DNA of 64,000 nt from Prevotella sp. (GTDB taxonomy: Bacteria; Bacteroidota; Bacteroidia; Bacteroidales; Bacteroidaceae): positions 38,036 through 102,035 of the forward strand of contig JAFVFY010000071.1 of assembly GCA_017475265.1 (NCBI GenBank), given 5' to 3'. Position 1 is the first letter of the stretch, and each line of letters begins with the position of its first letter. This document shows, piece by piece, positions 43,420 to 51,816 of this stretch. Position numbers and translations under genes: made by a program. The notes under the pieces are model-generated. The model saw only the letters and a list, made by a program, of their open reading frames with translations. It was not told the DNA's origin and did not search any database.

Positions 43420-44058
43420 TTATGTGTCATAATGCTGATAATGGTAGAGAATGCTACCATGTCCTGTAGCCGGATATTTCCATCTATTCATTACCTGTGC
43501 CATAGCGGTGGCTACACAGCCAGTCACACAGTTGTCACCAGTCGGTGCCTTCGGACAATAGTCATTATAGGGCGACCACTGGTTCCATTGCGACTTCACC
43601 AGGGGGGCAATATTCTTTGTAGGACCACGACGACTATTGCCTGCTACTGCTCCGTCAGCCTCCTGCAGTATTTCATACTCTCTGTCATACCCGTCAAGCA
43701 TGTCGAGTAGCCCTTCGGGGATGCTGTCGACATTAAAAGTACCATTGTCCGAATATCCCAGTATGGCATGCATCCGCTCATCAGCTGCCACGATGACAAA
43801 GCGTCCATTCGCATCGTCATTGACGATGTAGCGTGCATAACTCTTTGATTCAACCTGTTTAGCCTTTGCACGATGCCGATTCAAGATTGACAGCATCTGT
43901 CTCTGCGGCACTGATTCTAACCGCGCTGGATTCGCGGCCTTTCTTTCATTGAAAAACTCCTGAGCCTTCTCTACGGCCTCTTGCTCACTCCTGTGCTGCG
44001 CTGTGACAACGATACAGCAAAGAGAAAGATATGCGATGGTTAGTAGTGCTTTTTTCAT
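43420..44058 (-). pseudogene. C10 (streptopain-like) peptidase, 3' truncated
   Basis: About 212 residues from MKKALLTIAYLSLCC (signal peptide). It has the propeptide (EKAQEFFNERKAAN...) and the catalytic cysteine region APTGDNCVTGCVATAMAQVM. The frame stops soon after, at HYQHYDT, before the catalytic histidine and the rest of the protease domain (about 150-200 residues missing). Cannot be active as a protease; it might still make a propeptide, which in this family is inhibitory. Located downstream of the phosphosignalling cluster on the same strand. Confidence 0.75.
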
Positions 44059-44100
44059 ACTGGGACATATTTGAAGTTTTGACTTGCTTAATATCGTTAG

Positions 44101-44143
44101 ACAGGAAAAAGAACAGGGGAAGAAGCCCTGTCCCTTTTCCTGT
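44101..44143 (-). terminator. Hairpin after the phosphosignalling operon
   Basis: Nested arms: ACAGGAAAA (44101-44109) with TTTTCCTGT (44135-44143), and ACAGGG with CCCTGT inside. It lies 30 bp after the lipoprotein stop. No strong T-run follows, so it may stabilise the transcript or terminate weakly. Confidence 0.5.
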
Positions 44144-44172
44144 ACAAGCAAAGAAATAAGTGCTATAAAATA

Positions 44173-45936
44173 TTATTCTGGTTTTGCATATACCATCATG
44201 TTGTAGTCAGGATAGTAAGTTGCACGAAGAGTGGCATCTTCGATTTTCTCTGCATTATACCAACGAATGCGTGGTCCCTGATCGGTGTTATTTTTTTCAT
44301 GATAATAATACTTCTTGTTGAGGTAGGCGATGATGGTGTCATCATCAACCTTATCCTGAAGCTGCATGTTGATTTGAACAGCCTTTCCCGATGTCTCATC
44401 AATCATGACGTTAAAGTAGTATATAACGTCAGTAAATGGAGCATAGCGAAGATAATACCCGGTCTCATCTTCTACTAACGGTTCCCCAAACGCGCTGACA
44501 ATCTGTTCTTTTGTCATGCCTATAATTTTCCAATATGGTCCGAGTATTACTTCCTCGAATGGGGACATCGTGAGATCTGTAAAATAGAGCGTTTTACTTA
44601 GAATGTCAAACTCTGCCTTCTGTGTTTTTCCGGCATTGTAGTAAACCCACTTACGCGTAGTTTTCTCATTATCAGCAGCCATGAAATTATCTCCCAAGTA
44701 CGCAAGTATTTCCCTGTCAGGAGTGCTTGGGCTCATATAGACTACACACTGCGACACCAAGTTTTCTGTATTATATACCAATTCGATGGCATTTGTATAA
44801 TCATATCCTTCGAAGTTGTATGCCACTGAACCATTTTCGGAGTAAACGTCATCGAACTCTTGAAGAAGTGTCCATCCTTTCTTCTCGGCCTTAGCCTTTG
44901 TCTGTTGCTTGTCCAGGCCGAAGAAGTATTTATATGTGGGGAAGAGGCTCGAACCTGACAGTCTTTCGAACTCCTCTTCAGTCATCATGAACACAGCGCG
45001 ACTTCCATTGCCAACTTTTACTGTGTCTGTCTCGAGTGCATACACGGCTCTTGACTCGCCAAGTGAAGGCGACGTGCTGTAGTATATCTGAGTGCCGTCT
45101 TCGGCAAAGCGATAGTAGTGAGCTTTCATGTAAGACGTCAGTTTGTCTAACGTGACTCCTGGACGTATAATGAGGTCTATCTGATCTATTCTGCGGCTTA
45201 CGGGGCTGACATCCACCCTTAGACCTCTCATTATGTTATGTAAGTCAGTAACATAGACATGCATGGTACCTGCGGGGCTTTCGCTTGATCTGTCGGGTTC
45301 ACCAAGCAATGCCTTCATGTCATCGAAGGTACCTTCGAGAAGTCCGCTATAGTCAGCCCAAAGGTCTGGCATATTGTTGTCGACGATAACTTTTGCATAA
45401 ACATTGCCAACTCCGGTTTTGATTTTGATATAAACAATACCCTTTTCGCCGGTTGTAGTAATGGTTCCATCAGGAGAAACTGTGGCAATGAACTCATTAG
45501 TAGATTCGTAACCTTGTACGTCAAGTTCATTGAATGCAATCTTCTGCGTATCGCCCCCTTTCATCTCGTGGGTTTCCACGACTTTACCGTATGTGAGTAT
45601 TGCCTCATCAGAATATTCCGTGAACTGATACTTGCTGACGTCTCTTAGTTTCCAGTCGTACGTCATGCCCATGCCGTTAACGTGAAAGGACTCTGTTTTT
45701 CTGTTTTTGGCTGCATCAATCCTGTATATTCCTTCTCCTTCGCCCTGTGTACGTAGATTACAGTAGTGTCCGTAAAAAGTGCCCGTTGGTCCGTAGGTGT
45801 CTTCTTCGTTTTGGGTTTCTTCATACCAAGAACCAACAATGTCCAAAACTGGATTAATATCAAAACCATGATTGCAATCATCATTGCACGATGCTACGGC
45901 AATAGCCGTGAGCAGTAGGAAATAAATCTTTTTCAT
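44173..45936 (-). CDS. Lipoprotein with Ig-like segment, last gene of the kinase cluster
   Basis: 587 residues; lipoprotein signal ending AVASC (Cys about 17). After a head domain comes a Big_2-like segment (VSPDGTITTTGEKGIVYIKI). Several related modules follow that contain short Gly-Pro turns (ALLGEPD, SAFGEPL), possibly duplicated domains of about 110 residues (each with an AYLGDNF/AYLNKKY-type helix). No catalytic motif. Cotranscribed with the upstream PP2C gene (48-bp gap). Possibly the extracytoplasmic sensor or output of the cluster; this is an inference. Confidence 0.75.
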   Translation of the reverse strand: MKKIYFLLLTAIAVASCNDDCNHGFDINPVLDIVGSWYEETQNEEDTYGPTGTFYGHYCNLRTQGEGEGIYRIDAAKNRKTESFHVNGMGMTYDWKLRDVSKYQFTEYSDEAILTYGKVVETHEMKGGDTQKIAFNELDVQGYESTNEFIATVSPDGTITTTGEKGIVYIKIKTGVGNVYAKVIVDNNMPDLWADYSGLLEGTFDDMKALLGEPDRSSESPAGTMHVYVTDLHNIMRGLRVDVSPVSRRIDQIDLIIRPGVTLDKLTSYMKAHYYRFAEDGTQIYYSTSPSLGESRAVYALETDTVKVGNGSRAVFMMTEEEFERLSGSSLFPTYKYFFGLDKQQTKAKAEKKGWTLLQEFDDVYSENGSVAYNFEGYDYTNAIELVYNTENLVSQCVVYMSPSTPDREILAYLGDNFMAADNEKTTRKWVYYNAGKTQKAEFDILSKTLYFTDLTMSPFEEVILGPYWKIIGMTKEQIVSAFGEPLVEDETGYYLRYAPFTDVIYYFNVMIDETSGKAVQINMQLQDKVDDDTIIAYLNKKYYYHEKNNTDQGPRIRWYNAEKIEDATLRATYYPDYNMMVYAKPE

Positions 45937-45984
45937 AATATGTTTTAATTAATTATTCTAAATGTATTGTAGTTGTTAAGAACA

Positions 45985-47379
45985 TCATTTTTTCACATGA
46001 GAAATCCCTGTAATATCTTGATTGTCTTGATCACTTAGGGTTGGTTCTCCTTCACTGGGTTTTTCTTCCTCATGCTCTGTTTCTGTGTCTATCATATCAT
46101 TCTCAACCTCGTGGATAATTTGCGGTATAATTGTTCCCATGTGGAGCAATTCATTATTATCTTTGAGTCTGATACAGACAATGTCTTGCTTTGAGCTGTC
46201 GGATTTAGCAGTGGCAATAAGAGTATCTGTTCCAGAGACATTCTTTTTCAACCAAATTTTCCTATTAACGGAATCTATCTCCAGTTTTCCGTCCTTACTT
46301 TTAATGGTGTATCCCTGTTCTGCAGCATCAGGCAGTATGGTTACATCATAATTAAGTGTGTCACCGTAATTTAGCGTATCCTTATTTAATTGTAGTATAA
46401 TCTTTTCTGTAGGGAGAAACTCTTCTTCTTCATGTGACTTTCTGGGGTATAAAAAGCATAGAATGACTATGGCAATTGATACAATTCCAGCCACGACACC
46501 CTTTTCCTTCCAAGACAATCTTGTAAGCCAGGACTTTCCCCTTAGGTCACAATTCTCTTTTGATACCTCAACCGCTTTCAACAATGTGACAGTTATATTG
46601 TCGCTGCCTCCGGCATCGAGTGCGGATTCCGTGAGTGCTTCGTGACATTGTGGTAGACTGCCGTAGTTTTCTTCAATCACATCGGCAATTTCCTTATCTG
46701 TGCATACGCCGCAGAGACCGTCTGAACAAAGCATGATTATCTCCCCCTCACATACACGATGCACAGTCACGTCGGGCTTTGCCTTCTGCGACATGTCACC
46801 TAAGCTACGGGTGATGACGTTGCTCATGTCGTGGTTCATTGCCTCCTCCTCCGTCAGCTGTTTGGCATCTACCAGTTCTTGCACGTAGGAGTGGTCTTTC
46901 GATAAGCGGGCGATGCCTTTTTCCGGGATAAAGGAGTAGGCACGACTGTCGCCCAACCAAGCAATATAGGCATCACTGCCTATCAGCCATGCCATGACGA
47001 TGGTAGATCCCATGCCTTTTGTCTCTGGATTGTCCTCTGCATATTGTTTCACGCGCCTGTCAGCCTCAACAATGACCTTCTTCAGGTATGCTTTTACATT
47101 TTCCTGCTTAAAGGTCACGTTTGAGGTCAACACTGGCGGGGCAAACAATTCCTGCACGGTTCTGATGGCAATGTCGGAGGCTACCTCGCCGGCATTCATG
47201 CCTCCCATGCCGTCAGCCACTACCATCAGACTGCCGTGCCGTCCGAGTGGGAAAACTACCTGAACATTTTCAGGAAGTTCCCACTCGTCAAGCGTGAGGT
47301 CAGGACAGACGGTATAGTTGTCCTCGTTGTTGTCGCGCAGACCGATGTTGGTGTCTGCATATAATGTTATCAATGCCAT
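45985..47379 (-). CDS. Membrane-anchored PP2C-type Ser/Thr phosphatase
   Basis: 464 residues. A cytoplasmic PP2C domain (about 1-265) has all metal motifs: GLRDNNEDNY, VVADGMGGMNAGEVAS, WLGDSRAY, MLCSDGLCG and GSDNITV. Then one membrane helix (GVVAGIVSIAIVILCFLYP, about 300) and an extracytoplasmic Ig-like domain (about 325-410), with an acidic tail. It should reverse the kinases encoded upstream (49824, 53797). A truncated paralogue is at 10755-11668. Confidence 0.9.
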   Translation of the reverse strand: MALITLYADTNIGLRDNNEDNYTVCPDLTLDEWELPENVQVVFPLGRHGSLMVVADGMGGMNAGEVASDIAIRTVQELFAPPVLTSNVTFKQENVKAYLKKVIVEADRRVKQYAEDNPETKGMGSTIVMAWLIGSDAYIAWLGDSRAYSFIPEKGIARLSKDHSYVQELVDAKQLTEEEAMNHDMSNVITRSLGDMSQKAKPDVTVHRVCEGEIIMLCSDGLCGVCTDKEIADVIEENYGSLPQCHEALTESALDAGGSDNITVTLLKAVEVSKENCDLRGKSWLTRLSWKEKGVVAGIVSIAIVILCFLYPRKSHEEEEFLPTEKIILQLNKDTLNYGDTLNYDVTILPDAAEQGYTIKSKDGKLEIDSVNRKIWLKKNVSGTDTLIATAKSDSSKQDIVCIRLKDNNELLHMGTIIPQIIHEVENDMIDTETEHEEEKPSEGEPTLSDQDNQDITGISHVKK

Positions 47380-47390
47380 AGCAAGGATAT

Positions 47391-48260
47391 TCAGTTGATT
47401 GGTGTCGGTTCAAAACCTTCAGACTCATCCTTCTTTTTCTCCTTTTTCTTTCTTTTGTCAGACTTGTCTGCTTTGTTATTTTCGTCGCTCTTCGCAAGCA
47501 GACACAATACCCATTTACCTTCTTTGTTCTTTACAGCAATACCAGCCATCAACAGTTTGATGTATCCAGCCCTCTCAATCTGTGGCACTACGAATATACC
47601 ACCGATTATTCTGTCTGCATCGTCGGGACTCACGCTGTAGTGCAAGCTGTCAGCCGATACATTGATAACTCGACTTTCCTGCCGCAGACTGATGTGCATG
47701 GCACTGTCACTGGCGTTGGTGGTGGAATAAGCCCAGACCATAAAGCCTTGTTTCCTTCCGAGGGTCTCGTCTATGGCCAGACCAAAGTCAGGTCTCTCCT
47801 CCTCGAAATTGAAGATGAGGCTGTCGCCGTCTATCGGCTTTACATATCGGCTGCCCTCGCGATCCAGCTCCACACGCTTCCATAGGCTGTCTGTGAGTTG
47901 TCGCTGATAGCTCCAGAACAAGGAGTGTGTATATTTTCCTCCCTCACTGACGCGCAGGTAGTCTTCATCGTTCTCCCAAGGGTACAGGACGGAACGTTGC
48001 ATAATTGTTCCGCCCGGCACCTTTACTGCCAGTGTATAGGTCTCGCCGTAGAACGGCTTATTGTTCTTGCCGTAGTACTTGCCTTCACGCTTCAAGCGGT
48101 ATTGCTGGCGGATGACAGATAGTGCAGGCATTAATGCCTCGGTCAGGATGGTATTGTTTTCTATACGTCTATTTTGCAGATGATTGATGGCATCCTGAAA
48201 GGACTGTGCATGGGTCTGTTGGAGTGATACAGAAAACAGGACTGCGATCATAACTCGCAT
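47391..48260 (-). CDS. Secreted protein of unknown function in the kinase cluster
   Basis: 289 residues from MRVMIAVLFSVSLQQTHAQS (signal peptide); a start ten codons earlier is possible. Contains a beta-rich body (YTLAVKVPGGTIMQRSVLYP) and a very basic, Lys-rich tail (KADKSDKRKKKEKKKDESEG). No family recognised. Its gene lies between those for the FHA-protease and the PP2C, with gaps of about 33 and 11 bp. Confidence 0.75.
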   Translation of the reverse strand: MRVMIAVLFSVSLQQTHAQSFQDAINHLQNRRIENNTILTEALMPALSVIRQQYRLKREGKYYGKNNKPFYGETYTLAVKVPGGTIMQRSVLYPWENDEDYLRVSEGGKYTHSLFWSYQRQLTDSLWKRVELDREGSRYVKPIDGDSLIFNFEEERPDFGLAIDETLGRKQGFMVWAYSTTNASDSAMHISLRQESRVINVSADSLHYSVSPDDADRIIGGIFVVPQIERAGYIKLLMAGIAVKNKEGKWVLCLLAKSDENNKADKSDKRKKKEKKKDESEGFEPTPIN

Positions 48261-48293
48261 TTTTGAATTAATTGTTACCATATTCAGCAATAT

Positions 48294-49802
48294 TTATTGT
48301 ATATTTGATATTGAAGTTATTCCTCCATGGGTGGTCGTTGATATGCTGTATGAGACGATGCCTATAGCCTTGAGTTTTCCGTTCTGCATATAGAAAACAG
48401 GACCTCCCGAATTACCTGACTCATAGTTACGTGCGCTGATTCTAATAATGCCGTTCTCGAGCCCCGACTGTGAAGTTTTGCATGAGCCATAAAGGGGAGA
48501 CAAGGACGATGTATCAACAGCTCCCATTCCCAAAGGGAATCCAAGGAGGTGTAGGTCGGCTCCGATGGGCAACTGGCTTGCCAGTTCCCTGTCAATGACG
48601 ATGGAGCCTTTTTCAGAAGTTTTTGCATATGCCCAATCGGTATGACCTACGGATGCCTCGATAATATAGTTTTCTTCATCAATATAATGCTTCTTCTCCC
48701 CCCTGTGATCCATTATGAACTCTTCGCTGGTAAAGTGTAGACGTCCGCTCTTGGAAATAGCTGTAATGTCAGCAACAATTTTGAGATTTGACGTATTTGT
48801 AGCAAGATACAGAAGCAAGAGAGCCTCGTCGTTGTCAGTCGGAAGCTTATACTTCCACCCCTCGACACAGTGTTTTGCAGTTATGAATTTTCCATCGGTT
48901 GTCAGGAATCCGGTTCCCACCCATCCATAGTTAGGGATTTCTTGTTTGTCTGTTCCGTCGGTGACGTAAACAGTTGCCATCATGAAGTAAACATCTTTTT
49001 CGACAGCAGAAATCAACTTACTCACCTCATTGCTCCTGTCAACGATTCTTACTTGTTGTTTCTGCTTTTTGTAAGCTTCAACAAGTGAGTCTTGTCTTTT
49101 TTGTTCTATTGCGGCAAGAGCCAGAAGACTATCCAATTCTGCATTTTTACCTTGTATAGATACAATTACCTTTCTTGCACTGTCCAATTGTTGGTTAAGA
49201 CCCGTTAATTGTCCTTCCTGAGCGGCTATCTGCTGACCTTGTATGATTGCCCAACATGAAAGTCCTCCTACGGCTATCACGAGCACTGCCGCCAAGGCTG
49301 CGATAGCCCTCTTGTAAGGCCTCAAAGCTTGCTCGCGGAAAAGTTCCAAGCGTTTTGTCAGACGAATGCTGGACACGAGTCCCTGCTTTCCTTCTGGCAC
49401 GATGAAGCCCATAATTGGACCTCCCGCTGCGAGTTGTATCTCGTCGCCGTTAGCAAGACGGCATTCAGACTCCACTTTCTTCCCGTTGACGAAAGTGCTG
49501 TTAACCTTAGATAAATGGATGAGCTTCCATCCATCGCCATCGCGCTCTATAGCAGCATGTCGGCGACTGACGATACCCCACGTCTCCTGGTCGAAGCGTA
49601 CCTGACACTCCTTGCTGCATCCCAGTGTCACCTGATCGATGATGATTTCCTGAGACTCGCCGGCCTTGTGATACTTCGACGCGCTGCGGTGGTTGAGGAT
49701 GTAGTAACGGCGTCCATTGCCATTGAACAAGGCTCCCATGCCCGCGCCGACGGATTTTTTTAAAGAGCCCTTGTACTGATTGACTGTTTTCTTTTCTTCC
49801 AT
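48294..49802 (-). CDS. FHA domain, membrane helix and trypsin-like protease
   Basis: 502 residues. A cytoplasmic FHA domain (about 58-134: GIVSRRHAAI and NSTFVNGKKV) would bind phosphothreonine. A membrane helix (about 165-187) follows, then a coiled coil (about 192-255). The periplasmic trypsin-like protease has His311 (TAKHC), Asp389 (HTDWAYAK) and Ser465 (ESGNSGGPV). All three catalytic residues are present. This architecture could couple phosphorylation in the cytoplasm to proteolysis outside, a testable inference. Confidence 0.9.
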   Translation of the reverse strand: MEEKKTVNQYKGSLKKSVGAGMGALFNGNGRRYYILNHRSASKYHKAGESQEIIIDQVTLGCSKECQVRFDQETWGIVSRRHAAIERDGDGWKLIHLSKVNSTFVNGKKVESECRLANGDEIQLAAGGPIMGFIVPEGKQGLVSSIRLTKRLELFREQALRPYKRAIAALAAVLVIAVGGLSCWAIIQGQQIAAQEGQLTGLNQQLDSARKVIVSIQGKNAELDSLLALAAIEQKRQDSLVEAYKKQKQQVRIVDRSNEVSKLISAVEKDVYFMMATVYVTDGTDKQEIPNYGWVGTGFLTTDGKFITAKHCVEGWKYKLPTDNDEALLLLYLATNTSNLKIVADITAISKSGRLHFTSEEFIMDHRGEKKHYIDEENYIIEASVGHTDWAYAKTSEKGSIVIDRELASQLPIGADLHLLGFPLGMGAVDTSSLSPLYGSCKTSQSGLENGIIRISARNYESGNSGGPVFYMQNGKLKAIGIVSYSISTTTHGGITSISNIQ

Positions 49803-49823
49803 AGTTGTAGTTGTTTTTGGTTT

Positions 49824-51137
49824 TTATTTCAGTTTCATTTTAAACTCTCCAGCGGTGATGATATCGCCGGTATAGACCCTCTCTCCTTCTGTCCCTACGG
49901 CCCTTGCATTGAGATACGTCCCGTTGGTCGATGGCACCCAAGAGCGTTCCTCCGGTCGCCACTGTCCGTCTTTTATCAACCAGAACGCGCCATTTTTCGA
50001 ACGTTCCAGAGTGAAGTGCCATCGCGAGGTGACGCTTTCTTGAATACTGCTGTCGTTAAGCACAATGTCGTTTTTCATGCTGCGTCCCACCATTATCATT
50101 CGGCCGCGATTCTCCAAAAGTTTATTCAAGTTGTAACCTACGCCGACATCCCCCCCTTGTGTTATGATGATTCTCGTCACCTTTTCCGAACGTATGTCCG
50201 GCGTAATGTCTTCCACAGGTGTGTTAAGCAGCGGCTTCAAGTCCTCCAACACATCAATCGCACTTTGATAGCGATCTCTGTAGTCACTTTTTAGGCATTC
50301 CCCGATAATGTTGAGCCACACATCAGCATTAGCAATATTGGAAATGCTGTTTTTATCCCAACGTCCATCCTTGATGTTTTCAATATACTCATCAAGAAAT
50401 TCTTTGCTATACGCTTCAAGTTGCTTTTCGTCCATTTCTGGATGTTCCTGCGGATTCCCGAATGGGAACTTACCACCAGAGAGCAGTTCGTATAACATTA
50501 CGCCGAGTGAGAAGATGTCGATGGTGGGAAGATAGGTCACTCCTCCACCCTTTCTGTCATGCATTTCCGGAGCCATGTACAACGGACTGCCAAATTGTTG
50601 TTTCAGCTGACCAAAGATATTTTTCTTGGTTCCTTGCTTCTTTGGGTCTTTGTAACCTATCGTTCCGAAATCGGTGAGAGCCGCCGTTCCGTCTGCTCGC
50701 ACCAAAACGTTTGCAGATTTCAAATCGCGGTGGATGATGCCCGATGTGTGCAGATCGTGCAGTCCGGCAAGGATGTTGTACGCCAGCTGTGGCAGCAGCG
50801 CTGTGTTGCTGCCTAAGTAGCTGGCAACGTCACCATTGGCGCAGTACTCCATTGAGAAGAAGGGGTTCCCCTTTATCTCCCCATATTCCAGCGAGTGAAC
50901 CAAATACCTTCCTGGCATCTTTGCCGTTTCGTATTCGCGTTCGAAACGTGCAACCATCTCCTTGTGAAATGAGAAGTCAGAATGTGATAGGCGCAGCACT
51001 TTTAGGGCATAGAACGAATCGTAGATGTCCTTCACGAGAAACACATCGCCATACGTTCCACTGCCAATGTCCTTAACGATACGATACTTACCGCCAATGA
51101 TATCGCCGCTGCTTAGCTCTATTCTACGGGCACACAT
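49824..51137 (-). CDS. Ser/Thr protein kinase with C-terminal FHA domain
   Basis: 437 residues, soluble. The kinase domain (about 15-290) has the glycine loop GSGTYGDVFLV, the VAIK-type lysine (ALKVL), HRDLKSANVL, DFG, APEMHD and DIFSLGVMLYELLSGG. A C-terminal FHA domain (about 340-437) has MVGRSMKNDIVL, SRWHFTLE and NGTYLNARAV. All catalytic residues are canonical. It lies 12 bp downstream of the zinc-ribbon/FHA gene. Likely the active kinase of the cluster. Confidence 0.92.
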   Translation of the reverse strand: MCARRIELSSGDIIGGKYRIVKDIGSGTYGDVFLVKDIYDSFYALKVLRLSHSDFSFHKEMVARFEREYETAKMPGRYLVHSLEYGEIKGNPFFSMEYCANGDVASYLGSNTALLPQLAYNILAGLHDLHTSGIIHRDLKSANVLVRADGTAALTDFGTIGYKDPKKQGTKKNIFGQLKQQFGSPLYMAPEMHDRKGGGVTYLPTIDIFSLGVMLYELLSGGKFPFGNPQEHPEMDEKQLEAYSKEFLDEYIENIKDGRWDKNSISNIANADVWLNIIGECLKSDYRDRYQSAIDVLEDLKPLLNTPVEDITPDIRSEKVTRIIITQGGDVGVGYNLNKLLENRGRMIMVGRSMKNDIVLNDSSIQESVTSRWHFTLERSKNGAFWLIKDGQWRPEERSWVPSTNGTYLNARAVGTEGERVYTGDIITAGEFKMKLK

Positions 51138-51148
51138 CGCTTTTCGGA

Positions 51149-51790
51149 TTACTCTTGGACCCTGAACTCATAGAGCTGGCTGCCAAGGAAGATGAGGTCA
51201 CCGTCTTTGAGCGTTATGGGACGCGAAGCTTGAACAAATGTAGATTTCAGCTCACTCTTATCTGTGATGCTCCATTCACCATTGGCAAAAGTCATCAGCG
51301 CCTGCACTTTTGAGGTTATAGTCTTATTGTCAGGTGCCGTGTTCTCACGTGTCAGTTCTACTTCACTGCCATTAAACGGGATTGGGTCGCCTTCTGCTTT
51401 TCCTGTCTTTGCCGACAGGGGGTTGAGTACGAAGCATCCTTTCTCTATTTCTGTGACATGGTCCCACCTGATAGTTTCACTTCCAATTTTTTTCATTTCT
51501 TTTTCCGGTTTTGATTCTTCTTTTTTGTATCCACAGCGTGAACACTCGCCGTCCTCTAACGGTTTATGACACGTGGGACACTCCTCTTCTTGAGTCTGTG
51601 GCTTTTGTATGCTGCCCTCAGGAATTGTGCCTTTCAGAATTTCAGTTACTTCCGTTCCTGTTTTTCGTTTTGTCTTTTTCTCGTTACTTTCCATAGATGA
51701 TAGTTGTTTTTTTTGTTCAACAAGTTGTTTACAGTATTTGCATTTCTTGCTCCCGTCGGGAATTTCTTCTCCGCAATTCTTACATATCAT
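51149..51790 (-). CDS. Zinc-ribbon and FHA-like adaptor protein
   Basis: 213 residues. Two short zinc ribbons (CKNCGEEIPDGSKKCKYC at 3-20 and CPTCHKPLEDGECSRCGY at about 75-92) are joined by a charged linker rich in Thr that could be a kinase substrate (TKRKTGTEVTEILKGTIPEG). The C-terminal FHA-like domain (about 115-213) keeps the strand pattern but has lost the usual GR and SxxH residues, so phosphopeptide binding is uncertain. The operon position points to a regulator or adaptor. Confidence 0.8.
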   Translation of the reverse strand: MICKNCGEEIPDGSKKCKYCKQLVEQKKQLSSMESNEKKTKRKTGTEVTEILKGTIPEGSIQKPQTQEEECPTCHKPLEDGECSRCGYKKEESKPEKEMKKIGSETIRWDHVTEIEKGCFVLNPLSAKTGKAEGDPIPFNGSEVELTRENTAPDNKTITSKVQALMTFANGEWSITDKSELKSTFVQASRPITLKDGDLIFLGSQLYEFRVQE

Positions 51791-51816
51791 GGGAATAAAT
51801 AATTAAAGGGTTATTG

